From Heterocephalus glaber (taxonomy: Eukaryota > Chordata > Mammalia > Rodentia > Bathyergidae): a DNA stretch of 64,000 nt. The stretch spans positions 5,782,977 to 5,846,976 of the forward strand of contig NW_004624843.1 of the NCBI RefSeq assembly GCF_000247695.1. The letters run 5' to 3'. The notes below the pieces were generated by a model. That model did not search any database, had not been told where the DNA came from, and was given only the letters and a program-made list of their open reading frames with translations. The translations under genes and the position numbers were made by a program. The first letter of the stretch is position 1. Each line of letters opens with the position of its first letter. Of the stretch, positions 1 to 11,334 are shown piece after piece.

Positions 1-1000
1 ATCTGTGTCCACTCTAGATTTATTAATCGTGTCTTGCACTATGGGCACAACCTCTGTTGTTATCTGAGAAAGTATTTTTGATTTCATTTTTTCCAGATCC
101 TCTTTTGTTGCCAATTCAGGGAGTCCAGGTGGTTGAGTATCAGATTGTTTCATCTTGTTGCTCTTTGGGGTTGCTTTAGTTGATCTGGAAGTCTGGTTTT
201 GAGACTTGTTTAGGTGTCTTCTCACTTCAACAGATCCAGCCTGCTGTGCCTTTGTTGAGGGAACTTTTTGTTCACTCAGTGGTCTTCAATTCTCAGCAAG
301 CCACATAGCTGCCTTTTCTCTGCTGCTCACCAGTACACTACTTCCTGGGCTCAGAAAGGTGGCCTTCTGGATCCCAGAGCTGACCTGTTGTCTGGGTGGA
401 CTTCTGGCTGGAGCCTGTGCACACTTGGGATAGTATCTAGCTATGCCACTGGCTAGGGCCCCTATGTAGCTGTTGTTTTGGATGGCCTTTGGCTGGGGGC
501 TGTGCACCCCAGTTCTTGTTGTGTGAGCAAGCTTCTGGCTAGGGTCTCATGCACTTACTGATGGTATTGGGGTGAACCTCTGGCTGTTGCTTGTGTGCCT
601 GTGCAGCTCTTTTTAGGCAGGCCTTTGGCTTGGGCTTGTGTGCCCCAGCCTCTGCGGCTGGGGCAGAGCCCTGTTTGCAATCTGCTTGCAGCTGTGCTGC
701 ACTGGTCCATGCCGCTGCTCCCCCAACTAAGGTGGTCCGATGTGCCTTTATTGCAGAGATTTTCCTCACTTTTCCAGTGGGCTTTAATTTTCATCAAGGG
801 GCCTCAAAGAGGCCCTCTTTCTGTTGTTCACTTCTACTCTATCTTTTCAAGCTCAGAACAATGTCCTTTATGACCCCTGCAACTCTGCGGTGTGGATCCA
901 GGTAATGGCTTGGCACAGCCTGGATAGGGGGATGCTGGCACCCACGTGGCTCACCACCTCAGTGCTCTGGGCCAAACATAGTCATTTGAACTTAGTGATT
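1..1000 (-). mobile_element. LINE-1 5' end (5' UTR and start of ORF1), probable
   Basis: Read on the minus strand, positions about 215 down to 1 stay open and encode a polar, lysine/serine/threonine/glutamine-rich peptide without similarity to a host gene I know. This fits the N-terminal part of a LINE-1 ORF1. Upstream of it, to about 1,000, is GC-richer non-coding sequence that would be the 5' UTR. The element would run off the left edge of the window. No start codon is evident at the expected place, so this copy may be decayed. A database repeat search is needed to settle the family; a satellite or other repeat is the alternative. Confidence 0.4.
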
Positions 1001-2200
1001 ATATTTGTAAGACAATCCCATAATGTGGATAGACATTGTATCTTTGTACATAACCCATGAGAGTGCAGGGACACGTCTGGAAGTAACACTTAGGAGGTCT
1101 TGACAAAGAGGCCAGTTAGCAAAGTGCAGGCAGTCAGAAGATCCAGCTGGGAACTCAGCAGCAGCAGGAAGTCTACCCATGGATACGTGTGTGCATGAGA
1201 GAGCTGGTGCCTGGGAAGATCTGCAGCCATAAAAGAAGCCAAGACCACCAGGGAGCCAGGAAAGTTGGGGGAAAGTTCAGCCTCTCTCCTCACCCTTGCT
1301 AGCCCTTCCCATCACTCAGAATCCAGTGGGCAGGGGGAGCCCAGATGGTGACACTATCCTTAGGACCACCCTGCAGTGCAGCCCAGAGCACACTGACAAG
1401 GGCAGAGAATGGATGGGGGAGGAGGCACTTTGCGCTTGTTTCAGAAATGAGTAACGTCATCTTTGACAGCAGCTCTTTCATACTATACATACACTGAGCG
1501 TATGTGGGGGGATATGGGGCACGAGTGTCCAAACAATTAAGAAAACTAGACAGTGACAGCAACTGGCATGACAGTCATTCTTAATTATACAGCTAGCAAA
1601 GTGGAATTCCTGGCATGTACTACCCCAAAGTAATTTATATTTGGCTTGGAAAGCAGAATGGTTTTTATGACAGATTTTTCTAATTATGTTTTGCTTATGT
1701 TAATACGAAGATTTTATTCCCCAAGTAAATACCACCTGATCACAAAGCAGGATGGCCCAGAAGTACACTGAGTGCCAGGTGGAAGCCAGACTGGGATTTC
1801 ACAATTTGCTACTGATGATGCTAAAGAATGCTTTGCATTTGTTTTGTGGGGGCTGCCCTCTCCTACTCATTTGTAAAAGCATTAAGTGCAGCTACTCCTT
1901 CTATGGTCTGTGCTGGTGCTTGTTCTGGATTCCTTAAAAATAATAACACTCAGACTTGGCTATGCAAAAACACCATGTGGGGAGCTTGCTAAAATGCAGA
2001 TCCTGGGACCTCCCAGAATGATTGATTGTCAGTCAGGCTGGTGCCTAGGAAGATGAATTTTGGCAGATGTTCCCGGTCCTTCTGACAACGTTGCCCAGGG
2101 CATCACGTTTGGAGAAACACCACTGGACAGTGTGAACGCAGCGCTCATATGTGAAGGAGGTAAAGTGGTGGAACAGGTAAAGTAGAGAATGAGGACGAGC
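1001..2200. other. Intergenic, nothing recognised
   Basis: No open frame with family resemblance, no splice-flanked exon and no clear SINE is visible here. The sequence looks like unconstrained intergenic DNA. Confidence 0.5.
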
Positions 2201-2209
2201 CAGAGCTGG

Positions 2210-2345
2210 GTTCCCACTTGACATTAATTAGTTGAGGCCAGTTACCCTCTCTGGCTGTCATTTGCAGGAAGAGGAATAAACATAGCCAGGAGTGATTGAG
2301 AAGCTCAGAGGTGATACATGAAAAATGAAAATCTGTCAACACACA
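2210..2345 (-). repeat. MIR-like SINE fragment
   Basis: The stretch has the order of a reverse-oriented MIR core (ggccagttaccctctctggc followed by a short A-rich part). It is old and diverged. Confidence 0.4.
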
Positions 2346-2507
2346 GTGGCTGTCATTATTTACGCCCAGATGTTTCCCAAGTGAGCCTTTCGCAAGGGGA
2401 CGAGGCCCTGACATCCTGTGCATCGCACCTGTAAGGTGAACCTTGGTCTTCTGGTAGCTCCTGGGCTGCCTGAGATACTGTAGCTCATAGATTTCCTGTT
2501 TTTCATT

Positions 2508-2600
2508 CTTTTTTTTTTTTTTTTTTGGTACCGGGGATCGAACTCGGGTCCTTGAGCTTGCACAGCAGGCGGTGAAACCACTGAGCTAAATCCCCGGCCC
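2508..2600 (-). mobile_element. ID-like tRNA-derived SINE
   Basis: An oligo-T tract is followed by the reverse complement of the tRNA-like unit, ending aaatccccggccc. It is flanked by direct repeats (cctgtttttcattctt at about 2,493 and again from 2,601), so it is a retroposed copy with an intact target-site duplication. Confidence 0.9.
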
Positions 2601-3146
2601 CTGTTTTTCATTCTTACCCTTTCCTTGTTTCCACTCATGAAATTATTATTCATCCCACAGCATATGGACAACAGGTTTTCTCTTTTACCCATTCTCTCTC
2701 TCCATTGGCATTCTACCATTTGACAATATGGTGTTAACAAAAAATATTAAAACTAGCTGTCTTAAATTTTTGGTTCCTGTTCATAATGTTGCATAATGAA
2801 AAGGAAAATCTTTCCCACAGTCCCAGTAGTGCAGAAACATTCAGAAATGACTCTAAATATAGCCTCCCAATGACAGAGAGGTTGTTTTATGTCACTCTGT
2901 GATTTCTTTTTCACAGCATGTTCTATGTGCTGGAATAAAAAATTTTTTTAATGAAGTCAGAATGCTAAATTTAAAGGAACCCTTGCTCCATGTTCATTAT
3001 AGAGTACATTTTGTTGCCACTTAATTTGCCAGGCCTCTTGGCATCAGGCCCTACCAAGCAAAACAAAAGCAGACCTCATAATGCAATTGTCCTGATTATG
3101 TCAGGTTCCAAGCACCTTCGCACGTCTTTCCTCATGGTTTATTTAC

Positions 3147-3230
3147 CTTTTTTTTTGGTACCAAGGATCAAACTTGGGACCTTGTGCTTGAGAGGTAGGT
3201 GGCAGAACCACTGAGCTAAATTTTGGTCCC
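3147..3230 (-). mobile_element. ID-like SINE
   Basis: Minus-oriented copy of the same tRNA-like unit, more diverged, with near-identical flanks (tcatggtttattta and tcatagtttattta). Confidence 0.85.
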
Positions 3231-3526
3231 ATCATAGTTTATTTATCTGATGTCCAGAGAATATATGTAGAAAGAGTTCCTGATTGTTCCTCTTAAATCA
3301 CTCTAATTAGATATGAGTATGCAATAATATGTGACTTCAGCATTTTACATAATATAATTACTAATCCTAGATGACATATATAATAAGCTTCCAAATACCA
3401 CTGGAATACTGACTGTTGTGGAGAATAACTTTTAGCTACAAGCTGTTCTAAGCAACTTGTAAACACTTGCTTATAATTTAGGTACATTGTCTATAGTAAC
3501 CTGTTAGTGACTATAATGTCAAATGC

Positions 3527-3655
3527 AGAGCAGGGCTTGTTGGTGCATCCCTGTAATCCCAGAACTGGGGAGGCTGAGGCAGGAGGACCACCATGAGTTG
3601 GAGGCCAGCCTGGGCTACATGGTGGGACCCTGTCTCAAAAAACAAACAAAACATC
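3527..3655 (+). mobile_element. B1-type SINE
   Basis: 7SL-like words (ctgtaatcccag, gaggctgaggcaggagga, gaccctgtctcaaaa) appear in the right order with an A-rich tail. Confidence 0.9.
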
Positions 3656-3721
3656 TAATGCAGTGACTTTGCTTCTCACATTTCAGTATTACCCGAGAGC
3701 CCATTGCAAAAATGCAGGCTC

Positions 3722-3812
3722 GGGCCCGGGATTTAGCTCAGTGGTTCCACCACCTGCCTCGTGAGCTAGCTCAAGAACCCGAGTTCAATCCCCAGTACCA
3801 AAACAAAACAAA
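3722..3812 (+). mobile_element. ID-like SINE
   Basis: Plus-oriented unit with tRNA A-box-like gatttagctcagtggttcc and B-box-like gagttcaatcc, ending ccagtaccaaaac. Confidence 0.9.
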
Positions 3813-4199
3813 AATGCAGGCTCTGGGGCCATTCAGAGTTAGCGAATCTAACTGGAGTAGAGTGGAGGAGCTGGGTGAAATGTCAGGTAATGGTGATGCA
3901 CCCGGCTGATGACTGACTCGTCCAGTTTTCCTGAGGTGCTTTCCTCCTCCTTTGTACCTGCCTGTTCCCTTATCTGGGAGCAGACATGGATGCATTTCCA
4001 AGACTCAGGACTGTTCTCCCAGCCCTGGCTTCTCCTGGGTTGGCTCTGTGACAGTTTAATCAGGAATAAGGTAAATGCCCTTGAACCCAGCAGGCTACCC
4101 TCCCAGGGACAGCTCCGAGGCTCTGATAGTGGGTGAAGGGAGACCTTTGGGCCAAGGCAGGAGTACCTTGCATCCCTTTTCCACCTGACCTCACTGCTC

Positions 4200-4330
4200 A
4201 GTAGGGTGGGTACCTTCGTATTTTATAGAGGAAGGAGCAGAGGTTCAGGGAGGGCAAGGCACTTGGTAAAGGTCATACAAGGAAGGCAGAGAGCCACGTC
4301 CCCAGGTTGTGTCTCCAATCTCCAAACCTA
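4200..4330 (+). repeat. MIR-like SINE fragment
   Basis: The run attttatagaggaaggagca, then gttcagggagg and ggtcatacaag, follows the order of the MIR core. Confidence 0.45.
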
Positions 4331-4719
4331 TTCTCTTCCATTCTTGTTAAGAGGTTGGTTGTATGGCCAGGCTATGCAGAGCTGGGTAAGGCATTTCATA
4401 GTAAAAACTAAAAACAAACCAATGGAGCTTGAACTCTATCTTCAATACAAAAGGAGACTACCACTGTATGTATATATAGGACAGCCCCTACTGGGAAATG
4501 ATTACAAGTCTAAGAAAAGCCTCCCTAAGTCACAGCCTTTACAATGTTTCCCTCTCACAGTGAGGCTTGAAAAGAAGAAAGTACCCGGGCCCCTGGTTCT
4601 CACGCCCAGCTTCCTGGGAGCCAGGTGATGGCATTGCAGGGTCCCCCTGGGACCAGAAGAGGGATCGCCACAAACCTGACTAGAATCTCCCAAACTGTTT
4701 GTATGTTGGGTGGTGTTTT

Positions 4720-4865
4720 TGGCTGCTCACCCTGCCAAGACAAAACACCACACAGACTGGGTGGCTTGAACAACCAAAATCTGCTCCTCGAGGTCCCGGA
4801 GGCTGGAAGCCCAAGATCAAAGTGACAGCTGATTGGGCTCCTAGGGAGGGCTGTCTCCCTGCTTG
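4720..4865 (+). repeat. Old interspersed repeat fragment (class uncertain)
   Basis: It contains cacagactgggtggcttgaa and gaggctggaagcccaagatc, the same ordered words as the fragment at 9,225-9,370. This shows two diverged copies of one family. I do not name the family with certainty. Confidence 0.5.
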
Positions 4866-5039
4866 CAGGTGACAGCCTTGGAGACAAGTGAGCAGGGACT
4901 GTCAGGCCTCCCTCCATTTTTCTTCCACGCTGCTCCAAATGCCTTGCAGCCAGCCAGCTACCTCAGGCAGCCCACAGCTGCTTTAGGAGATTTTGCTTTG
5001 GCTGCACAAGCTGTGGACACAGACTTGTTGACCCCACAT

Positions 5040-5723
5040 CCTCTCTGCAGCCTCCCTCGCTCACCCCTGACCAGACAGAAAATCTGACACCTGCCTTCTT
5101 TCCTATGTAAGCAGCCTCCCCATCGCCTTTGTTGGGTAGTCCATGTGCGTTGCCTCTTATGCTGCAGCATAAATTCTAATAAAACCTCTTTCAGATGATA
5201 TAGTTTTGCCTACCTGTGACTTCTACCCCAAGTAAAGCATGCTGAACTGCTACGCTAAGAGGTGGTAATACCAAAGGGCAGTGATGCTGAATGTGGCTAC
5301 AGCTGGGATCAGTAACACTGAAAATAACTAGCGGCAGGCGAATAAGGGAGAGCTACAGGATTGCTGGGATCCACCCTCTCTAGCAGCCAGGAGAGCTCCA
5401 GAAGCCTGCCAGTAGCTGCTGGATTGATGCAGTTAGGAGGGCCACTCACACTAAGAGCTGATATACCCTGGTATTCAGCGTTCAGGACTATTAGCACTGA
5501 AAGAGCTACATGTTGCCAATTCATGTTTCTACACAAATTGAACAAAAAACCCTCAACTGGTTGGTAACATTGTGGTGGCCTGGGTGGGGCTCCTTCCCAT
5601 TAATGAGCCCTAAATAGTCACAGTGACAGTTGTCAGTGATGCGGAAGGGGCTGAAAAGCTCATTCATGTCTGATTTCCATCTTACACATGCCTAAGGACT
5701 CGCAATAGCTAGTTACCACTTTC
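5040..5723 (+). repeat. LTR-like segment of the ERV
   Basis: The segment has a promoter-like part, an AATAAAACC polyadenylation signal near 5,178 and U5-like sequence, and ends just before the primer-binding site. The distance from signal to primer-binding site (about 540 bases) is long, so an insertion or a misplaced border is likely. Confidence 0.4.
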
Positions 5724-5741
5724 TGGTGCCCAACATGGGGT
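5724..5741 (+). other. Primer-binding site, tRNA-Lys-like
   Basis: TGGTGCCCAACATGGGGT matches the complement of the 3' end of tRNA-Lys (CTT) apart from changes at former CpG or C positions (CG to TG, CG to CA), as expected for an old methylated insertion. Confidence 0.55.
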
Positions 5742-5863
5742 TTCTTGAGCCTTTTTGCAGGATTTACCTGAACCCCAAATTAACCGAGTGCTCTCAGTGT
5801 TGGACACAATGGATGGGTGAATCCCTAGCAGATTGTATTGACCCTATAGTCAATCAGTCCTGC

Positions 5864-6025
5864 TGGGCGTGGTGGTGCACACCTGTAATCCCAGCACTCA
5901 GGAGGTTGAAGCAGGAGGATTGCTGTGAGTTTGAGGCCAACCTGGGCTACATAGTGAGTTTAAGGCCACCCTGAACTATGTAGTAAGACCCTGTCTTAAA
6001 AAACATACAAACAAACAAGCAAACA
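5864..6025 (+). mobile_element. B1-type SINE with internal duplication
   Basis: A full B1 body in which the gaggccaacctgggctacat block is followed by a second, related block before the A-rich tail. This is the internal duplication typical of rodent B1. It sits inside the retroviral leader, so it inserted after the retrovirus. Confidence 0.9.
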
Positions 6026-7439
6026 AATCAGTCCCCTAGTCTTTTCTTTCCTTTCCTTTGACCTCTGTTGGATACATATAATGGGAATAATTTAAACATT
6101 AGGATCTAATCAATTCCACATTGAGCCTTCTGGCAGAGTGAAAGGAACTCCTGTAAGTCTTGGAACTATTTGGCAATTGGATATTGGGGCCCTATTGGTG
6201 GTTTGTCCTGATTGATTGTTGGTTTGGTGAGGCCTTGATTCCTTTCCTAGAAGCCTGGGTTAGGGAATGATCTTCCATCCAGCTGGGGGTCTGAATCTGT
6301 CAGTTTCCATGTGTTTATGTCTTGCTCCTATCTGCTGTATCTGTGCTTCCATGACTAAATGCCTACCTCTCAGACAGGTCTCCTTGCCCCTTCTGGTGCT
6401 TTGTAACTTCTGCCTTTGGTTTGTGTTCTCTGGCATTGTCTTAGGAAAACACAGATTCTTAGGGGGGGTTTTGGCGTGCTTACTATTTTTGCGATTTGGT
6501 CTGTCATTATTATGAAGATAATTATGCTCTTTGGACTCACTGGGACCCACTGGGACCTTCCTGCTTTGTCTTTGTCTGCTTCAAGCTTCTAACTTGTTGG
6601 TCAGATTTCGGAGATCTAAGGCATGCCAGTTCAGCTGTTCCACATGAAGTCTTTCTTAGAGACATGGAGGGAAAGGAGGGCTTTTGCTTTTGGGATTTGA
6701 CTGCTATAGCAAACTTGTTCCATGTAATGGCCAAAGGGAGGGTCAAGCCAAGCGAGCCCAGGGTCTTTTGCTGCTCAACTTTGCACAACCCCTCCATCCA
6801 ACAAGAGCTGTACCATAGTATGGAGGCCCCAAAGGCACTTGGAGGCCTTGCTACTCAGAGGCCTTTTGGAATCCAAACTTAAAGAAGGTCTAAAGATGAC
6901 TCTGTACTTGGATAAGGATTTGAGAAAGGCCTGCTGGGTTTCTGTGCTTTCCTTAATTCCAAAGAGAAACCAGGCATTCTGGATGACTCCATTTTAAACC
7001 TGTCCCCTTCAGGGAGAAGCCAAGAAGAGCCTAGTCAATCCCCTGGGCCAGTCGGACCCAAAGAGAGCTCCATGGGATCCGAGGAGTCTTTGCTGTCTTT
7101 TCAGGCCCCTTGCCCCTCTCCCAGTCAGCTCTCTGGAACCCCACCTAGTTACCTAAGTTGCCTGGAGCTGCAGCACTGTCGGACATGGCTTCCGTATTCC
7201 CCCACCCCACTCCATACTGCCCTCTGCAGGAGGGACCCACCTCCACCAGTATCAAGAGTGGAGTTCCCTGCCCACCCAACCCCTGGCTTTGTCCTCTCCA
7301 GGAGGTGGCCAAGGGAGGGACAGCCACCATCTGTGTGGATGTGCATGTGCCTGTGCCCTGGGTGCATGTGTCTTTCTCTATGTCAGACTTAGGCATATAT
7401 AAAGACAGGCTTAGTGGATTCTCTGAGGATCTCAGCCAG

Positions 7440-7610
7440 TCTACTGATGATTTAATAGGGTTGCCCTGACCTTTGATCTGACACGGGGTGACTTTCAGAC
7501 GCTGCCCTTGCACGACTGCACAGTGGAGAAAGAGCGGATCCATCTAACTGCACAGGAGTATGCAGATGCTTGGCTGCCTGAAGCCTAGGTCATGATGTGC
7601 TCCACATAAG
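7440..7610 (+). pseudogene. Retroviral gag-like remnant
   Basis: Short open stretches between the leader and the polymerase remnant resemble, in spacing and composition, the C-terminal capsid region of gammaretrovirus-like gag. The frame is broken. The call rests mostly on position and is weak. Confidence 0.35.
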
Positions 7611-8179
7611 AGACACAGCAGCGGTAAGAAATAATCTGATGTGGAATTATCAGGAAGGCTTGTGAGGCAGGGACGTAGTCCACATATGACATCTTGTACT
7701 GTAGAGAGGATGAAACAGTGTACTATAAGCATGTTAATCACGATAAGGTCAGAGAAGTGATCGAAGAGACAGGAGAAAATGCTGCCATGTTTCAGGGATG
7801 ATTAATGGAAGCCATTAGAAATTATGCTAACCTAGATGCCAACAGCCTGAAGGGACAAGTCCCCCTAGCTATGCATTTCAACTTCCAGTCAGCTCCAGCT
7901 ATATGGAGAAAGCCACATGAGGTAGTTAGTAGTTGACCCAAAGACTCCCATAAACACAAGCCTAGAGGTAGCTTTTAGTATTTATAGGAATTGGGACAAG
8001 GCAGAGGAGACAGAGAAGGGCAGGAGGACTAAATAGAGACTGAATTCTTAGCCTCCAGCTCCCTGAATAAGGATGACTTCCTGAATAATGGTACCTTAGT
8101 GAGACTGAGGTAGGAGATTAGGGCAGGGCAAATTGGTTGAGCAAGTAGCCATGACCTGTCAGTCATAGAAGACCCAGAA

Positions 8180-8790
8180 CACATGAGCAGAATCTCTGAT
8201 GACCATGCCAGTTCCCCTGCCCTATGTGTGGGACTGGCTAGACCCATCAGAAAGTACTATCTTCAGTTCTTCATTTACATCTGGGATGAAGCCAAGTGGA
8301 CCTTTGACGGACAGTTTGGATTTGCTCAGGACTTAAGAGCAGTAAATGAGGCTATAATCCTCTACACCCTACAGCCCTCAATTCACACACACCCCCAACC
8401 CGAATCCTAGAAGAGGCTGCCTGGCTCACTGTGTTAGATTTAGAGGATGCGTTCTTCTGTACTCTGTTACAACCCAACTCCCAGGACTTGTTTGCCTTTG
8501 AGTGGACCAACCCTTCAGCTAAAGAGCCCACTCGACTGACTTGGCCTGTGCTTCCCCAGGGATTCAGACACAGCCCCAATCATTTGGGGAATCCTCCAGC
8601 TCATGAGCCAAGGGAGTTCCACCACCTCAAAGCTCTGTCCTCCCATATATACACGACCTTCTCATTTCCAGCCATTCGAAGGAAACATCTGATAAAAATA
8701 CTGTGTAGATTACAAATTTCTTGGCTTAGCGAGGGTATCAGATGTTGCCCTCCAAGGGCAGAAATTCCCAGGAAAGGACAGCCCCCGTCC
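8180..8790 (+). pseudogene. Retroviral pol (reverse transcriptase) remnant
   Basis: Two adjoining open stretches (to 8,410 and from 8,431, in different frames) carry reverse-transcriptase landmarks in order: a QDLRAVN block, an LDLEDAFF block, LFAFEW and LPQGF. The order and wording fit class I (gammaretrovirus-like) pol. A stop codon and a frame change separate the two parts, and the catalytic YxDD region is not recognisable downstream. It is non-functional. Confidence 0.85.
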
Positions 8791-8799
8791 TAGCCCTTC

Positions 8800-9220
8800 A
8801 GGCAGCAGGATAGCCCTGAGGCCTAGGGCCAGTACATGAGGTCAGTAGTCTGAGCCAGACTCCTGAAAGGTACCAGCTGGGTGCCAGGTGACCTTCTGAC
8901 TTGGGATGGGGACTGTGCTTGTGCTAGAGAGGTCCAGCTGAGAGGGACACCTAGGATTTTATTTCAGCCTCTCTTGCTCCTCCAGGAAGCACCTGCCAAG
9001 GCAGGATTACCTGTGAGGGACCTGTTGAGGGAGACGCCTATGGGGGAAATTGACGGTTAGCGGGAGGAGGCGGGGAGAACTGTCAGCCCAGCACGCAGGT
9101 CTGACCCTGGTGAGGAAGAGAGAAAGAAGGAAGGAAGACAGGGTGGGAGGGAAGGGGGAGGGGAGACAGGAGGGGCCTTACCCTGTAGTACATGCTAACA
9201 CAGTTCAGGCAGGGCCAGTG
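8800..9220. other. Intergenic, nothing recognised
   Basis: No gene-like signal. There is a purine-rich patch of G and A at about 9,110-9,175. Confidence 0.5.
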
Positions 9221-9224
9221 GGAC

Positions 9225-9690
9225 ATCCAGACAAGGCCGTTCCGGCTGCTGTAACAAGACACTGTAACTGAGGGGGTGGGGTGGCTTATAAACAATGGAA
9301 ATCATTTCTCAGCTTGGACACTGGAAGTCCAAGATTAGGGAGCAGGTGGACCCAGTGTCCTGGTTCACAGACAGTGGCTTTTGTTTGTTTGTTTATTTTT
9401 TGAGATGGGGTATATCTATGCAGTTCAGGCTGGCCTTGAACTCACTATGTAGTCCAGGCTGGCCTCAGTTTGCAGCAATCCTCCTGTCTCAGTCTCCTGA
9501 GTGCTGGGATTACAGACAGACAGATGATGGCTTGGGGGGCATCTTTTGGCAGACACTAGTACCACTCATAAGGGCTCCACCCTCACGACCTAGTCACCCT
9601 CAAAGGCCCCACCTCCAAATTTATCACACTGGGAGTGAGGACCTCAATATATAAATCTGGGGAGAGGGGCACAGATACCCAGGCCATAGC
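9225..9690 (+). repeat. Old interspersed repeat interrupted by a B1
   Basis: The left part (gctgctgtaacaagacactg, gtggcttataaacaa, gaagtccaagatt) and right part (cataagggctccaccctca, ggccccacctccaaat, caggccatagcag) belong to one widespread ancient mammalian repeat. A minus-strand B1 at about 9,380-9,520 splits it. The family name is not asserted. Confidence 0.6.
9378..9520 (-). mobile_element. B1-type SINE
   Basis: Reverse-oriented B1: tgagatggggtat, ggctggccttgaactca and cctgagtgctgggattacag in order. Confidence 0.9.
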
Positions 9691-9896
9691 AGCAGCCCGA
9701 GGCCCAGTCTATCAGAGGGGTGCTGTGTGCTCCGGAAACACCCTGCCTAGTACCCCTAATGGGAAGTCATTGAGTGGGGGGTCCCCTGTGCAAGACATGG
9801 GCACAGCTTGGATGTGGTACTGAATTTTCCAGTGACCATGCTTGCCCCACTGTGAGATCTAAGAGGCACAAGTTCAAGGTCAACAGCAGTCAGCCT

Positions 9897-9901
<5 letters not shown>

Positions 9902-9932
<31 letters not shown>
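9902..9932 (+). repeat. (CT)n microsatellite
   Basis: An uninterrupted run of about fifteen CT units. Confidence 0.95.
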
Positions 9933-9935
<3 letters not shown>

Positions 9936-10009
9936 CAGATGCCCAGGTGTCCTTTGTAAAGAAGCAAAGTGCAGATTGCCAGGCTTGCAGGCTGGGGACC
10001 CCACAAACT

Positions 10010-10270
10010 GACCTTGAGTCCAGCCTCTCAGACAAGTCACCTGCCTCCTTGGCCCTCCGTTTACTCCTCCAAAATAATAATGGCCAACACACATGGGGCA
10101 CTTACTATGTGCAAGACACTTTTCACTATTAATTCACCGAGTCCCAGGCACAGAGTTTAAGCAGTTTGCCTAAGATATCAGAAGGGGTAAGGGGGAGAGG
10201 CAGACCTTGAACCCAGAATCCCCCATGCTGCATTTCAGCTCTGAATCCCCAGGCTACCTCGTCTCCAACT
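10010..10270 (-). repeat. MIR-like SINE
   Basis: It contains gacaagtcacctgcctcc, ggcacttactatgtgcaaga and a trailing part that resembles an old MIR. Orientation is uncertain. Confidence 0.45.
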
Positions 10271-10714
10271 GCTGCATCCACAGCCTTTGCTTGTGTGAGG
10301 ATTAAGGGTCCACCAGGCATAGTGGCACCTGCCCGTGACCCCAGTGTAACCGGTCCTTGTCCTGAGCCAACAGAACAGCAAGCAGCAGGATGGTACCAGT
10401 ACCAGATGCAATTTAGTAGAAAGAACAAAGAAAAGCCCTCGACAGACCAGGAGGGCAAAAAGAACTCCAAGGAAATGCCGGAATCTAGAAGCTTAGAAAC
10501 AACTCTTTGGCATAGGAAAGGGGCAGAGGAAGTGCAAAAATGCAGGTAGGCAGCTGCTTCCCAGGCTTCTTGTCCTCAGCAGATTTTATTATTGTCTTTT
10601 GCATTTAACAATATTTGAAGTTATCTTTAGCCCACTCAGGTCCTGGCCTTCAGGTTACTCAGTTTACTTAGTTTACTCAGGCCTTTGCACTTTGTCCCTT
10701 TATTTTCTGGTTTT

Positions 10715-10835
10715 ACCAGCACTCAGGAGGCTGAGGCAGGAAGATCGCTGTGAGTTTGAGGCCAGACTGAGCCACATAGTGAGTTCAAGAAAGCCAGCCT
10801 GGACTCCATTGTGAGACCCTGTCTCAAATAAATAA
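10715..10835 (+). mobile_element. B1-type SINE, 5'-truncated
   Basis: It starts at cagcactcaggaggctgagg, shows the internal duplication, and ends gaccctgtctcaaataaat. A short (GGAT)n run follows at about 10,847-10,862. Confidence 0.9.
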
Positions 10836-11334
10836 ATAACAATGCATGGATGGATGGATGGAGATATACAAAGTGTCTGGCCTCCCACACCATATGCTTT
10901 CCATAGATGTCAGCTACCACTATGGTACTAATTATTATCACTGAAGGTACAGAGTGAGTTTTTCTTTTGTGATTTCAAGATCACCCCAGTGGTCTCTTCT
11001 TAGAATAAATCACTGTGAGTTCGAGCCCAGCCTATACTACATTGTGAGATACTGTCAAAAAAAACAACCCACGTACAATAAATAAATAAATAAACATAGA
11101 GTTCTTGTATCTTAAGGCCCTCCCATCACTCTGGGTTCACATCTGTCCTTCAGTCATCTCAAAGCATGCCGTCAGTGTGCGCTGTCCCAGCAGGGTGCCG
11201 GGGACACCACTGGTACCCACCCAGCGGACATTTCCTGCTCCTTCCCTCCTGAGAGAAGCCCATTTTGTTCAGATGTCATTTTGATTACCTATAGTTGCAT
11301 TATAAATGACTCCAGCAGCAATTGGAGGGCAGAG

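Larger units (their letters stand above)
4900..8780 (+). mobile_element. Decayed endogenous retrovirus (class I-like)
   Basis: A probable LTR tail has a polyadenylation signal (AATAAA at about 5,178). A tRNA-Lys-like primer-binding site follows at 5,724-5,741. A leader then runs into a weak gag-like stretch (about 6,900-7,610) and clear reverse-transcriptase remnants (8,250-8,620). Coding frames are interrupted by stops and frame changes, several segments are missing, and no intact env or second LTR was seen. It is an old, non-functional copy. The left and right limits are estimates. Confidence 0.7.
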
